NCBI RefSeq assembly: GCF_002017865.1 | Contig: NZ_MTJN01000002.1 | Span: 2,170,001-2,234,000 of the forward strand | DNA from: Rhodoferax fermentans | Lineage (GTDB): Bacteria; Pseudomonadota; Gammaproteobacteria; Burkholderiales; Burkholderiaceae_C | Length of the DNA: 64,000 nucleotides | Direction: 5' to 3' | Part shown: positions 36,038-47,160 of the stretch, one piece after another | Layout of the letters: each line of letters begins with the position of its first letter | Position numbering within the stretch: position 1 is the first letter of the stretch | Translations under genes and position numbers: made by a program | Notes under the pieces: generated by a model | The model's input: only the letters and a program-made list of their open reading frames with translations | The model's database searches: none | Told to the model about the DNA's origin: nothing

Positions 36038-37216
36038 TCACTCGTCCAGCCAGTCAAGTTGTGGCCCGACGGGTGGCCAAGTGCCAGCGGCCACACGCTG
36101 GGCATACCAACGCAGCATGGCGGCATCTTCCACGGCGTATTCGCTGCGGGCAGATTTCCAGATCAGGCTGGGCTGGCGGGCGCGCAGACCTTCGAGCGCT
36201 TTTTGGGCTTTGGCCGGGGTGATCTTGTCGCCGGTTTTGTCGTTGTAAAACTGCAGGGCCTCTGCGTCGTAGGGGCGAAAGCGCGTGCCCAGCTCGAGCA
36301 TGCGCCACAACACGGCTTGTTCGATGGGTTTGAGGGCGGTGTAGTCGCTGGCCATCTGGGCCTCGTCGTTTTGCTGCTGCTGCGCCGCCTGGGCCAACAA
36401 AGCATCTTCAAATCGACCCGTGTGGGTGGCCAGGGGGCTGAGCACTTGGCCCAGCGCCTCCATGAAAAACTGGGGGCGCTGGCCATACAAAACAAAGGCT
36501 TCGTGCAGTTTGGCGGTATTGACGTCCGCCAGATCAGACCGCTGCTGGGTGATGATCTGGGCTATGTGGGCGATGAAGTCAGGCCCCAGCTCGGGCATGC
36601 GCTGGATTTGTGAGCCGTAAAACGGCGCGGCGTTGGTATTGACCAGACGCAGGAGTTTGTCGCGGTCCGAGCCCGACATGATCAGCATGAGTTTGACCTG
36701 GCCGGGGCGATTGAGCTGGTCGCGGGCGGACTTGAGCGCGGCCATGGCGGTTTCACCGGCCTCGCTGGTGAGGGCGTGCTGGGCTTCGTCAATGATCAGC
36801 GCCACCGGGTGTTTGGCAGTTTCAACCAAGGCGCGCAACGCATCGGTCAGCGTGGTGCCGTCAACGCGACCTATTTTTGTGGTGTCGATCTTGATGCCAC
36901 CCACGTTGATGCTCTCCAGACCGGCCGACTTGGCGGTTTTAGCCACCAGACCCAGCTCCTTGACAAGTGCCCGACCTACGGCCTCGGCAATCAGGCTGCC
37001 GGGGTCGCGCTTTTGGTCGGCCCACAAGTCCACATAGACCACCACCACCTGCCGCCGCGCCAACTCAGGGCTGAGGTCAGACTGCAAAAAAGTGGATTTA
37101 CCTGTGCGCCGGGGTGCCGCCAGGAACAAGCCATTGGGCGCGTCGCTGAAAGCCGCTTTGCCTTGCAGGGCGTTGGCCAAGTCTGAAGCGAGGTTGGTGC
37201 GCGGGTAGTACAGCAT
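36038..37216 (-). CDS. AAA-type ATPase embedded in the second type I RM operon
   Basis: 392 residues. Walker A APRRTGKST at about 34-42; Walker B VALIIDEAQHAL near residue 141; a sensor-like LIMSGSDRDKLL follows. The second half is helical, with a winged-helix-like end (LKPIEQAVLWRMLELGTRF). It looks like the P-loop part of a STAND/Orc-like NTPase without an obvious effector domain. It lies between hsdR and hsdM, which is not the normal RM layout. It could control the RM enzymes or be an independent cargo gene; the sequence does not decide. Confidence 0.75.
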   Translation of the reverse strand: MLYYPRTNLASDLANALQGKAAFSDAPNGLFLAAPRRTGKSTFLQSDLSPELARRQVVVVYVDLWADQKRDPGSLIAEAVGRALVKELGLVAKTAKSAGLESINVGGIKIDTTKIGRVDGTTLTDALRALVETAKHPVALIIDEAQHALTSEAGETAMAALKSARDQLNRPGQVKLMLIMSGSDRDKLLRLVNTNAAPFYGSQIQRMPELGPDFIAHIAQIITQQRSDLADVNTAKLHEAFVLYGQRPQFFMEALGQVLSPLATHTGRFEDALLAQAAQQQQNDEAQMASDYTALKPIEQAVLWRMLELGTRFRPYDAEALQFYNDKTGDKITPAKAQKALEGLRARQPSLIWKSARSEYAVEDAAMLRWYAQRVAAGTWPPVGPQLDWLDE

Positions 37217-37234
37217 GATTATCCAAGCTTATCA

Positions 37235-37266
37235 AGATAAAGATATTTTATCTACAACAAGATAAA
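37235..37266. promoter_or_regulatory. AT-rich operator/promoter candidate before the ATPase gene
   Basis: AGATAAA at 37235-37241 and TTTATCT at 37247-37253 form an inverted repeat, and a third AGATAAA follows at 37260-37266. The block is strikingly AT-rich in a GC-rich operon and lies just upstream of the ATPase start codon, so the ATPase onwards may have its own regulated promoter. Confidence 0.5.
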
Positions 37267-37300
37267 AATAGATATTTCACCAAAAATAGGTATCAAACAG

Positions 37301-37350
37301 CGCTGTAGCCCTTATTGAATAAGAGCTGTCTACTATTTTATTTATAGCGT
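37301..37350 (-). repeat. Comamonadaceae-type intergenic repeat, copy at the hsdR/ATPase junction
   Basis: CGCTGTAGCCCTTATTGAAT, then AAGAGCTGTCTACTATTTTA, then TTTATAGCG. It ends two bases before the hsdR stop region. Confidence 0.7.
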
Positions 37351-37352
37351 AT

Positions 37353-39830
37353 TCAGGCTGCATACAGCGCCTGCTCCAGCGTCGCCAGGGCGCCCAGGTA
37401 CTGGGCCCGCCCGCCAAAACTGTGGATGAGTTCGCTGGCGCTGCCCATTTGGGTGAAGGGCTGGACCTTGAACACGTCGTTGCTCTCGATGGTGGTGATG
37501 CCCTCATCAGCGTATTTGTCGAGCAAAGCGTCCAGCACCTTGCGCGCCACCGGGCCGTACTGGGTGAACAGGTTGCGCTTTTTGACGCGGCTGGCCCGCT
37601 CGCGCCGGGTGATCGGCGGCTGGTTGTAGGCCACGTGGAGTAACAGGTCAAACGGGTCGAGGTTGGTCAGGCCGCTGCTTGCCAGTTCTTCGGCCAGCGC
37701 GTCGATCAGCACACCTTGGTTTTCCAGCTCGGAGATCAGGGCGGCTTTGCGTTCGGCGTCGCTCCAAGCTTGCAGGAACTGGTCGAGTGAGTCAAAACGT
37801 TTGGTCAGGTTGATGCGGGTGTAGTCACGCAGGCTCTCGGTGATGAGTTTGCCTTGGGCGTTGAGGTACTGCACCCGCTCACGCGCCACGGCCACCGTGA
37901 CCATACCGCCCACGATGTATTTTTTGGGTTCGTCCGTGTCGCCGGGGGCAAAGGGGCCCAGCGGGTCGTTGGGCGCAGCCGCCCCAGCCGGGTCAACACC
38001 TTCTGCGGGCAGCGCGGGGGCTACAAGTTCGGGCGGGTTGATCGGCTCACCAGCTTGGGGTTCGTAAATCTGCACCGGCTCACCGTCAAAGGCGGGGTCG
38101 GCAAAGTTGTCGGTGGCGCGTTTGAAGTCAAGGATGGTGAACCAGGTTTTGCCCAAATCCTCACGCAGGCGGGTGCCCCGGCCAATGATCTGCTTGAACA
38201 GGGTCATAGACTGGATGTTCTGGTCCAGCACGATGAGTTTGCAGGTCTGCGCGTCGACACCGGTGCTCATCAGGCGCGAGGTGGTGGCGATCACTGGGTA
38301 AAGCTTCTCGGGGTCGATGAAGTTGTCGAGCTGGGCTTTGCCCTGCGGGTTGTCGCCGGTGATCTGCACCACGTAGTTGGGCTGGGTGGCGCAGAGGTCG
38401 GCATTGGCATTGCTCAGCGCCTGGCGCATGCGCGCGGCGTGGTCGATGTCTTCACAAAAGACGATGGTTTTGGCGTAACGGTCAGTGGCTTTGAGGTACT
38501 CGGTGATTTTGGTCGCCACCACTTCGTCGCGTTTTTCCAGCACCAGCTTGCGGTTCATGTCGGGGCCGGTGTAGATACGGTCTTCGATCAAGTGGCCGAG
38601 TTTGTCGGTCATGCCGTCGGTGGGGCGCCAGCCAAAGGTGTCTTTGTCCAGGTCGACACGGATGACTTTGTAGGGTGCCAGGTAGCCGTCTTCAATGCCT
38701 TGTTTGAGGCTGTAGGTGTAGAGCGGCTCACCAAAGTAGTCGCTGTTGGAGATGTCTTTGGTTTCTTTGGGTGTGGCGGTCAGGCCGATCTGCGCGGCGC
38801 TGCTGAAATAGGAGAGGATTTCGCGCCAGGCCGAGTCTTCGGCGGCGCTGCCGCGGTGGCATTCGTCCACCACGATCAGGTCGAAAAAATCGGGGCTGAA
38901 CTGTTTGTAGATGTTGCTGTCTTCATCCGTGCCGCTGACGGCCTGGTACAGCGAGAGGTAAATCTCGTACGACTTGTTGACTTCTTTGGTGCTCTTGTTG
39001 ACGGCCAAGTCGATGTCTTCCACCGTGACATGGCCTTGCGCATCGACCCGCTCAATGCCCTTGGCATTGGGGCTGAGTTTGGCCATGGCGCCCTTGAAGG
39101 GCCGGAAGTCGTTGACCATGGTCTGGTCAACCAGGATGTTGCGGTCGGCCAGGAACAGGATGCGCTTTTGGCCTTTGGCCTTGTCGGCACGCCAGTCGGA
39201 CTTCCAGAGCCGGTGAATGATCTGGAACGCGGTGTAGGTTTTGCCGGTGCCGGTGGCCATGACCAGCAGCACCCGGTGCTGCCCGGCGGCAATGGCTTCG
39301 ACCGTGCGGTTGATGGCCGTCAGCTGGTAATAACGCGGTACCTTGGCAGGGGCGTAAGGGGTTTCGGCCACACGCTGCACCGCAGGTGCCCAGCCTTTCC
39401 AGGCGCAGTAACGACGCCACAGTTCTTGCGGGCTGGGAAATTCGTCCAGGCCAATGGTTTGCTCCAGCACGCCGGTGGCACAAGTCGCGTCACGAAAGAC
39501 AAAACCCTCGCCATTGCTGGCAAAACTGAAGGGCACATCGAGCAACTGGGCGTATTGGATGGCCTGCTGCATGCCCGCATTGACGGATAGCCGGGCTTGT
39601 TTGACCTCGACCACGGCCAGCGGGATATTGGCTTTGAAAAACAGCGCGTAGTCGGCGCGCAGCACCGTGTTTTGGTCGCGACGGGCGGTTTTGCCACGCA
39701 CCACCACGCGGCCGTCGCGCAAGGGGTATTGCGCGTAGATCTGGTCCAGCGTGTGCCAGCCTGCCTGCACCAAAGCCGGACGCACGAACTTGTCGCAGAT
39801 GTCGCTCTCGGAGAGTGATTTTTTGTCCAT
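37353..39830 (-). CDS. hsdR: Type I RM restriction/translocase subunit, second system
   Basis: 825 residues from ATG 39830, chosen over GTG 39863 because AGGGA lies ten bases upstream and the family begins MDKKSLSE-like. Nuclease site: D60 (LRADYALFF) and E75-x-K77 (VVEVKQ). Helicase motifs: MATGTGKT near 185, VVDECHR, GLTATPKE, GRGTRL. C-terminal domain with FTQMGSASELIHSFGG. All catalytic motifs are intact. First gene of the operon; a 186-bp gap separates it from gpmI. Confidence 0.94.
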   Translation of the reverse strand: MDKKSLSESDICDKFVRPALVQAGWHTLDQIYAQYPLRDGRVVVRGKTARRDQNTVLRADYALFFKANIPLAVVEVKQARLSVNAGMQQAIQYAQLLDVPFSFASNGEGFVFRDATCATGVLEQTIGLDEFPSPQELWRRYCAWKGWAPAVQRVAETPYAPAKVPRYYQLTAINRTVEAIAAGQHRVLLVMATGTGKTYTAFQIIHRLWKSDWRADKAKGQKRILFLADRNILVDQTMVNDFRPFKGAMAKLSPNAKGIERVDAQGHVTVEDIDLAVNKSTKEVNKSYEIYLSLYQAVSGTDEDSNIYKQFSPDFFDLIVVDECHRGSAAEDSAWREILSYFSSAAQIGLTATPKETKDISNSDYFGEPLYTYSLKQGIEDGYLAPYKVIRVDLDKDTFGWRPTDGMTDKLGHLIEDRIYTGPDMNRKLVLEKRDEVVATKITEYLKATDRYAKTIVFCEDIDHAARMRQALSNANADLCATQPNYVVQITGDNPQGKAQLDNFIDPEKLYPVIATTSRLMSTGVDAQTCKLIVLDQNIQSMTLFKQIIGRGTRLREDLGKTWFTILDFKRATDNFADPAFDGEPVQIYEPQAGEPINPPELVAPALPAEGVDPAGAAAPNDPLGPFAPGDTDEPKKYIVGGMVTVAVARERVQYLNAQGKLITESLRDYTRINLTKRFDSLDQFLQAWSDAERKAALISELENQGVLIDALAEELASSGLTNLDPFDLLLHVAYNQPPITRRERASRVKKRNLFTQYGPVARKVLDALLDKYADEGITTIESNDVFKVQPFTQMGSASELIHSFGGRAQYLGALATLEQALYAA

Positions 39831-39990
39831 GCCGCCGAATCGTCCCTGATTGGTTGCGGTCACCCACTGGGGATTCTCAGCGGTGGTTCAGTGGACGATT
39901 TTGCCACTCAGGCAGCCCGGCCTGGCTGGGCCTGGCGCTTCTTTCTTGGCCCGAGCAGCCGTCCAACCGGACGGCCTGGCCTGCTCAACA

Positions 39991-40013
39991 GCCTGCCGCT
40001 TGGGCAGGCTGCG
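39991..40013 (-). terminator. Hairpin after gpmI
   Basis: CAGCCTGCC-GCTT-GGGCAGGCTG lies directly after the gpmI stop codon on the minus strand; no T run follows. Confidence 0.45.
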
Positions 40014-40016
40014 TGA

Positions 40017-41657
<1,641 letters not shown>

Positions 41658-41772
41658 GGTGGGTTCTGAAGTAAAAGTTCGGTGGATGCCTCGATTTTGC
41701 GACGCATCCCGGGCCAGGCCAGTTTATCGCTGGCCATCGGGTTAAAAAAACAAGCGGGGTACACAACGCAAG

Positions 41773-41802
41773 ACTCCCCGCGCCTTGGCAGGCGAGGGGA
41801 GT
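41773..41802 (-). terminator. Terminator-like hairpin after adhE
   Basis: ACTCCCC (41773-41779) pairs with GGGGAGT (41796-41802), extended by an inner CGCC/GGCG stem. It lies between the adhE stop and gpmI. Confidence 0.55.
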
Positions 41803-41839
41803 TCTCGGTCAGGGCGCGTCGCTTGCGCTGAAGTCTTGC

Positions 41840-44458
41840 TTATTCCGCCTCAGACTCATACACCTCGCGGTAGGCGTTGCCATAGTAGCTGTGGATCAGC
41901 AGTTCCTTGAGTTCGCTGATCAGCGGGAAGCGCGGGTTGGCGCCGGTGCACTGGTCATCAAACGCGGCTTCTGCCAGGCTGTCCACCTTGGCCAGGAATT
42001 CGGCTTCGTTGACACCGGCGGCCTGGATGGAGGCAGGAATGCCCAACACTTTCTTCAGGCCATCGACCCATTCCACCAGTTTCTCAACGTGGTCGTGGTC
42101 GCTGGTGGCTTCCAGGCCAAGGTGTTTGGCGATCTGGGCATAACGCTCCACACCCTTGGGCCGGTCGTACTGGCTGAAGGCGGTTTGTTTGGTCGGGATG
42201 TCAGCGGCGTTGTAACGGATGACGTTCGAGATCAACAAGGCATTGGCCAGGCCGTGGGCCAGATGGAACTCGGCACCCAGCTTGTGCGCCATCGAGTGGC
42301 ACACACCGAGGAAGGCGTTGGCAAACGCGATACCGGCGATACACGACGCGTTGTGGACTTGTTCACGCGCTTTCGGATCGTTGGCACCGTTGATGAACGA
42401 GGCTGGCAGGTAGTCCTTGAGCAGCTTGAGGGCCTGCAAGGCTTGTGCATCAGAGTACTCGTTCGCCATCACCGACACATAAGCTTCCAGCGCATGGGTC
42501 ACCGCGTCGATACCACCCACAGCGGTGAGTGACTTGGGCATGTTCATGACCAGGTTGGCATCCACGATGGCGATGTTGGGGGTGAGTTCGTAGTCGGCAA
42601 TCGGGTACTTCACACCGGTCACTTCATCGGTCACCACGGCAAACGGGGTCACTTCGGAGCCGGTACCGGAGGTGGTTGGCACCGCGACCATCATGGCCTT
42701 GAGGCCCATCTTGGGGAACTTGTAGATGCGTTTGCGGATGTCCATGAAACGCAGCGCCAGGTCTTCAAACTGGACTTCCGGATGTTCGTACATCACCCAC
42801 ATGATCTTGGCCGCGTCCATCGGTGAGCCACCGCCGAGCGCCAGGATCACATCAGGCTGGAAGGCGTTGGCCATCGACAGGCACTTGCGCACCACCGCCA
42901 GGGTCGGGTCAGCGGCCACTTCGTGGAAACACTCCACTTCCAGGCCTTGTTTCTTGAGGATGCGCACGGTGTCATCCACATAACCGTTCTCAAAAAGATA
43001 GCGGTCGGTCACGATCAGGCAACGCTTGCGGTCTGCCAGGTCTTCCAGGGCAATCGGCAGGCAGCCGCGACGGAAGTAGATGGATTTGGGGAGTTTGTGC
43101 CACAACATGTTCTCGGCCCTCTTGGCGACGGTTTTCTTGTTGATCAGGTGCTTGGGTCCGACGTTCTCGGAAATCGAGTTGCCACCCCAAGAACCACAGC
43201 CCAGAGTCAGGGACGGCGCCAGGTTGAAGTTGTAGAGGTCACCAATACCACCGTGTGAGGACGGTGTGTTGATAAGGATACGGGCGGTCTTCATCTTGTC
43301 GCCAAAGTAGGCGATGCGGTCACCCTGCAAATCCTGGTCGGTGTAGAGCGAAGAGGTGTGGCCAATGCCACCCATGGCCACCAAGGCTGCTGCTTTGCTG
43401 CAAGCATCAACAAAATCTGTGGCCTTGTACATGGCCAACATGGGTGAGAGTTTTTCGTGGGCAAAGGCTTCATTGGTTGACACATCGGTGACTTCACCAA
43501 TGAGCACCTTGGTGTAACCGGGCACGGTGACGCCAGCCATGGCCGCAATCGTGATCGCCGATTGCCCCACGATGGCGCTGTTGAGTGAGCCGTTCTTGAG
43601 GATGACCTTGCGCACGGCTTCGGTTTCTTCCTGGCTCAGGATGTAGCCGCCATGTTTGGCAAAACGTTCACGCACCGCCTGGTAGGCCTGTTCCACAATG
43701 ATGACCGACTGCTCGGACGCACAGACCACGCCGTTGTCGAAGGTTTTGGACATCAGGATGGAGGCCACCGCACGTTTGATGTCAGCGGTCTCATCAATCA
43801 CGGCCGGGGTGTTGCCCGCACCCACACCAATGGCGGGTTTGCCGGAGGAATAAGCCGCACGCACCATGGCTGGGCCGCCGGTGGCCAGGATCAGGTTGAT
43901 GTCTGGATGGCGCATCAGCTCGTTGGACAAGTCCACGGTGGGTTCGTCGATCCAGCCAATGATGTCGGCCGGTGCACCCGCTGCCACAGCGGCCTCCAAC
44001 ACCAGACGTGCTGCTTCGCAGGTAGACCTGCGGGCACGTGGGTGGGGCGAGAAGATGATGCCGTTACGTGTCTTGAGCGCGATCAGCGCCTTGAAGATGG
44101 CGGTGGAGGTGGGGTTGGTGGTGGGGACAATGCCGCACAGGATGCCAATGGGTTCGGCAATCGTGATGGTGCCGAAGTTGTCGTCTTCAGACAGGATGCC
44201 GCAGGTCTTCTCATCCTTGTACTTGTTGTAGATGTACTCTGACGAAAAGTGGTTTTTGATCACCTTGTCTTCGAGCACACCCATGCCGGTTTCCTGCACA
44301 GCGAGCTTGGCCAGCGGGATCCGCGCGTCGGTGGCAGCCAGCGCTGCGTTGCGGAAAATGGCATCCACTTTTTCCTGCGTGAAAGTCGCAAACAGTGCTT
44401 GCGCCTTCTTGACCCGCGCCACCAGTGCGTAGAGTTCTTCCTTGTTCGTCACAGCCAT
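41840..44458 (-). CDS. adhE: Bifunctional acetaldehyde-CoA/alcohol dehydrogenase
   Basis: Reduces acetyl-CoA to acetaldehyde and then ethanol, regenerating NAD during fermentation; AdhE assembles into spirosome filaments. 872 residues. The N-terminal aldehyde dehydrogenase domain has the catalytic cysteine in FDNGVVCASEQS. The C-terminal iron-dependent alcohol dehydrogenase domain has the GGGSPMDAAK nucleotide motif and the metal-binding histidines in CHSMAHKLGAEFHLAHG. The upstream region carries tandem CGAACA words shared with the neighbouring DeoR-type gene, suggesting control by it. Confidence 0.96.
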   Translation of the reverse strand: MAVTNKEELYALVARVKKAQALFATFTQEKVDAIFRNAALAATDARIPLAKLAVQETGMGVLEDKVIKNHFSSEYIYNKYKDEKTCGILSEDDNFGTITIAEPIGILCGIVPTTNPTSTAIFKALIALKTRNGIIFSPHPRARRSTCEAARLVLEAAVAAGAPADIIGWIDEPTVDLSNELMRHPDINLILATGGPAMVRAAYSSGKPAIGVGAGNTPAVIDETADIKRAVASILMSKTFDNGVVCASEQSVIIVEQAYQAVRERFAKHGGYILSQEETEAVRKVILKNGSLNSAIVGQSAITIAAMAGVTVPGYTKVLIGEVTDVSTNEAFAHEKLSPMLAMYKATDFVDACSKAAALVAMGGIGHTSSLYTDQDLQGDRIAYFGDKMKTARILINTPSSHGGIGDLYNFNLAPSLTLGCGSWGGNSISENVGPKHLINKKTVAKRAENMLWHKLPKSIYFRRGCLPIALEDLADRKRCLIVTDRYLFENGYVDDTVRILKKQGLEVECFHEVAADPTLAVVRKCLSMANAFQPDVILALGGGSPMDAAKIMWVMYEHPEVQFEDLALRFMDIRKRIYKFPKMGLKAMMVAVPTTSGTGSEVTPFAVVTDEVTGVKYPIADYELTPNIAIVDANLVMNMPKSLTAVGGIDAVTHALEAYVSVMANEYSDAQALQALKLLKDYLPASFINGANDPKAREQVHNASCIAGIAFANAFLGVCHSMAHKLGAEFHLAHGLANALLISNVIRYNAADIPTKQTAFSQYDRPKGVERYAQIAKHLGLEATSDHDHVEKLVEWVDGLKKVLGIPASIQAAGVNEAEFLAKVDSLAEAAFDDQCTGANPRFPLISELKELLIHSYYGNAYREVYESEAE

Positions 44459-44660
44459 CTTGATTCTCCAAAACTGAAGTTAGTCACTCGCTGCCACCCC
44501 CAAAACACGTCGGACAGCGCGAGGGTTTTCTCAAAAACGCGCAAGTGATCTTGGCATACCGATGGATGAACAAGGCCTTGCATGAGCCAACAACACCTAC
44601 CTCACTCTGTTTGTTTGGTGTGTGCTATTAGTTTGAGTATGGTCATTTTACACACATTAA

Positions 44661-44676
44661 CGAACACATACGAACA
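44661..44676. promoter_or_regulatory. Tandem DeoR-type operator candidates upstream of adhE
   Basis: CGAACA at 44661 and again at 44671, exactly one helical turn apart, followed by TTTGAAAAT. The reverse complement of this second unit closely matches the region before the DeoR-type gene (45541-45554). Confidence 0.55.
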
Positions 44677-44719
44677 TTTGAAAATAGTTTTTGAAGTGCT
44701 TTGGGCCAAGGGCTCCGTT

Positions 44720-45502
44720 TCACAAACCTTCGGCGTAACAGAGGGTGATGCCGGCGGCCTTGGCTGCTGCCACGCCGTCAGGCGGCAGGCCGCGGTCCAC
44801 CACCCAGCGGCTGACTCCTTCGAGAGGCACGATGGTGGCAAAAGACTCTTGCCCCCATTTGGCGCTGTCACAGATGGACACCACCGTCTTGCTGCGCGCC
44901 ACCACCGCGCGCTTGACCGTGGCCTCGATCAGGTTGGAGTTGGTCCAGCCAGCGTGGCTGTCGACCGCACCCGGGGCCAGGAAGAACACGTCGATGTTGA
45001 GGTTCGCAATTTGTGCCAGGGCCACGGGGCCCACCGTGCTCAGTGCGTTCTGGTAGATGTCACCACCAATGAGCTGCAGCTGATACGGCGTGCGGCCCGC
45101 CAGTTCACCAGCGATGCTGATGCCGTGGGTCACGATGGACAGATCACTGACCTCGGGCAGGCCCTGGGCAATGGCGCGGGCCATTTCGCAGGCGGTGGTG
45201 CCCGCGTCCAGATACACCGTCTGGCCACTTTTGAGCAGACGTGTGGCCGCTCGCCCGACCCACTGCTTTTGTGCCTGGCCAAGGTCACGGCGCTGGACAA
45301 AGTCCACATCCCGGTTGAGCAGTACCGCGCCGCCATGGACCCGGCGCAGCAGGCCACGCTTCTCCAGCTCGGCCAGATCACGGCGCAGGGTCATTTCAGA
45401 CGACTGGAACTGCGCTGCCAGCTGTTTGGTTCGGCACTCACCTCGGGCCGAAAGTACCGACATGATCAATTCTTGGCGATGGTCGGCCAGATGCTCAGCC
45501 AT
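44720..45502 (-). CDS. DeoR/GlpR-family transcriptional regulator
   Basis: 260 residues. N-terminal DeoR HTH (KQLAAQFQSSEMTLRRDLAE, then KRGLLRRVHGGA) and a C-terminal sugar-phosphate sensor domain with the usual AGTTACEMARA and GGDIYQNALSTVGP segments. The ligand is probably a phosphorylated small molecule, not identifiable from sequence. Located directly upstream of adhE on the same strand with shared operator-like words in both upstream regions, so it may regulate adhE and itself. Confidence 0.9.
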   Translation of the reverse strand: MAEHLADHRQELIMSVLSARGECRTKQLAAQFQSSEMTLRRDLAELEKRGLLRRVHGGAVLLNRDVDFVQRRDLGQAQKQWVGRAATRLLKSGQTVYLDAGTTACEMARAIAQGLPEVSDLSIVTHGISIAGELAGRTPYQLQLIGGDIYQNALSTVGPVALAQIANLNIDVFFLAPGAVDSHAGWTNSNLIEATVKRAVVARSKTVVSICDSAKWGQESFATIVPLEGVSRWVVDRGLPPDGVAAAKAAGITLCYAEGL

Positions 45503-45540
45503 GGTGTCTCTTCCTGCAGTTTGGTGGCTGCTTGATAAGT

Positions 45541-45583
45541 TTGAAAATGTTCGTGTTGCAGAAAAGTCTCACAAATTCGAACA
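45541..45583. promoter_or_regulatory. DeoR-type operator candidates upstream of the deoR-like gene
   Basis: TTGAAAATGTTCGTGTT (45541-45557) and CGAACA (45578-45583) place two CGAACA words in opposite orientation 24 bases apart. Confidence 0.5.
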
Positions 45584-45693
45584 CCCGCGAATTATCACCA
45601 AAAATGGCCGATTCGGCCACCTGTGCGGGCAGCGTCCGTGGCTTGAGTATGTTTGCGGCTGGGCATCTCAGCGGTGATGCGCCAGCCCAGCGC

Positions 45694-47160
45694 TCAGCTG
45701 GTGGTGGCCGTGGTGTCGCTGCAGACGGTGTTGCGGCCCGCCGCTTTGGCGCGGTAGAGTTGCACGTCAGCACGCTCGAGCAAGGCCGTGATCGATTCGC
45801 CGACCTGCCACGCCACCACCCCGGCACTGATCTGAATGGCTTCATTGGGGGCAGCCGGCATCTCTGCAATACGCAGGCGCAGGGTCTCGGCCACTTTCAG
45901 CGCCACCTCCATGGGGGTGTCCTTGAGCACAATCAAAAACTCTTCACCGCCCCAACGGCAGGCGATGTCAGAGGTGCGCAGGTTGGTTTGTAACAGCTGA
46001 CCCAGATGGCGCAATACGCGGTCACCCGCCAGGTGGCCCAGGCTGTCGTTGAGCGCCTTGAAATGGTCGATGTCAAACAGGATGGCGGTCAGCGGCGAGT
46101 TTTGCCGTGTGGCCTCGCGCATCGCCTGCTCCAGCAACAGTTCAAGGGCATGCCGGTTGGCCAGCCCTGTCAGGCTGTCGGTGGCAGCCATCTCTTCGAG
46201 CGCCTTGTTGTAGCGGTTGAAGCTGATGTAGAGCAGCGTCAGCACCAGCAGCGTGACACAGGCACAGACCAGCAGGTTGAAGTAGAGCGCACGTTGCACA
46301 TTGGAGACCGCCAGTTTGTCGTCTTTCACCACAAACAGCTGCCACTTGAGCTCGGGGATGTAGCGCACATTGACAAAGTGGTGAATGTCAGCACTCTCGT
46401 ACTCGAAGCTGCCGCCCTTGCTGGCCAGGATGGTGTCGGCCAGATCCCGCAGGCCGGGGATGTCGCGGATGTTGCGCCTTTGCTCGCCACCTTCCTTGCT
46501 ACGCCCGGCCAGCACAATGTCGCCGTCGCTGTTGGCAAAGTAGATGGTGCGACCAAAACGCCGTTGGTAGTCCTGGATGATGGCCACCACCGCATCCACC
46601 GTCAGCCCCACGCCGGTGGCACCGATGTACTGGCCCTGGTAGTCCAGCACCCGGTAGTTGATGAAGATGGTGAGCTTGTCACGGTTGGCCAAATCGGGGT
46701 CAACATTGATCTCGTAGGGCTCTTTCATCTGGCGCACCCGGAAATACCAGGCGTCGCGCGGCTCCTCAGGTGCCACGTGTTTCAGGACACCGTCGGCGTG
46801 GTAGTAGGTTTTGCTGGCGTCGGAGACAAAAAAAGCGGTGAAAGCGCCGTAGTGCGACATCACCTCCTTGAGGTAACGCGTCATCTGCCGGACGTCGCCC
46901 TCACCCTCAATGATCCAGTCGCGCAAAAAGGTGTCACGCGACATCATCGAAGAGATCAGTACCGGGCGCACCAGATCACGCTGGATTTCAGAATAGACGT
47001 TGTCCGAGGTCAGCGGCAGTTCGGTGTCGATGATCGCCGAGCGAATAGCGCCACGCGAGGAAAAGTAGCTGATCAGCGTGGTGGCCAGGAAGCCACAGCA
47101 CAGCAGCAGGCAGACCAGTGCCATCAGTTTGCTGCGATCGGTGCCGCGTAGAGGTGTCAT
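45694..47160 (-). CDS. Membrane diguanylate cyclase with periplasmic sensor domain
   Basis: About 488 residues. A membrane segment (LMALVCLLLCCGFLATTLIS) near the start, a dCache-like sensor of about 240 residues (with DPDLANRDKLTIFINYRVLD and YIGATGVGLTVDAVV), a second membrane segment (LYFNLLVCACVTLLVLTLLY), and a C-terminal GGDEF domain with the active GGEEF form (CRWGGEEFLIV). It makes cyclic di-GMP in response to a periplasmic ligand. ATG 47160 is preferred over TTG 47235 because the membrane segment then follows immediately; neither has a strong ribosome-binding site. Confidence 0.9.
   Translation of the reverse strand: MTPLRGTDRSKLMALVCLLLCCGFLATTLISYFSSRGAIRSAIIDTELPLTSDNVYSEIQRDLVRPVLISSMMSRDTFLRDWIIEGEGDVRQMTRYLKEVMSHYGAFTAFFVSDASKTYYHADGVLKHVAPEEPRDAWYFRVRQMKEPYEINVDPDLANRDKLTIFINYRVLDYQGQYIGATGVGLTVDAVVAIIQDYQRRFGRTIYFANSDGDIVLAGRSKEGGEQRRNIRDIPGLRDLADTILASKGGSFEYESADIHHFVNVRYIPELKWQLFVVKDDKLAVSNVQRALYFNLLVCACVTLLVLTLLYISFNRYNKALEEMAATDSLTGLANRHALELLLEQAMREATRQNSPLTAILFDIDHFKALNDSLGHLAGDRVLRHLGQLLQTNLRTSDIACRWGGEEFLIVLKDTPMEVALKVAETLRLRIAEMPAAPNEAIQISAGVVAWQVGESITALLERADVQLYRAKAAGRNTVCSDTTATTS

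Noticed and set aside
37854..39590. 578-residue plus-strand frame opposite hsdR
   Set aside because: Low-complexity glycine/valine-rich translation typical of antisense GC-rich DNA; hsdR motifs lie on the minus strand.
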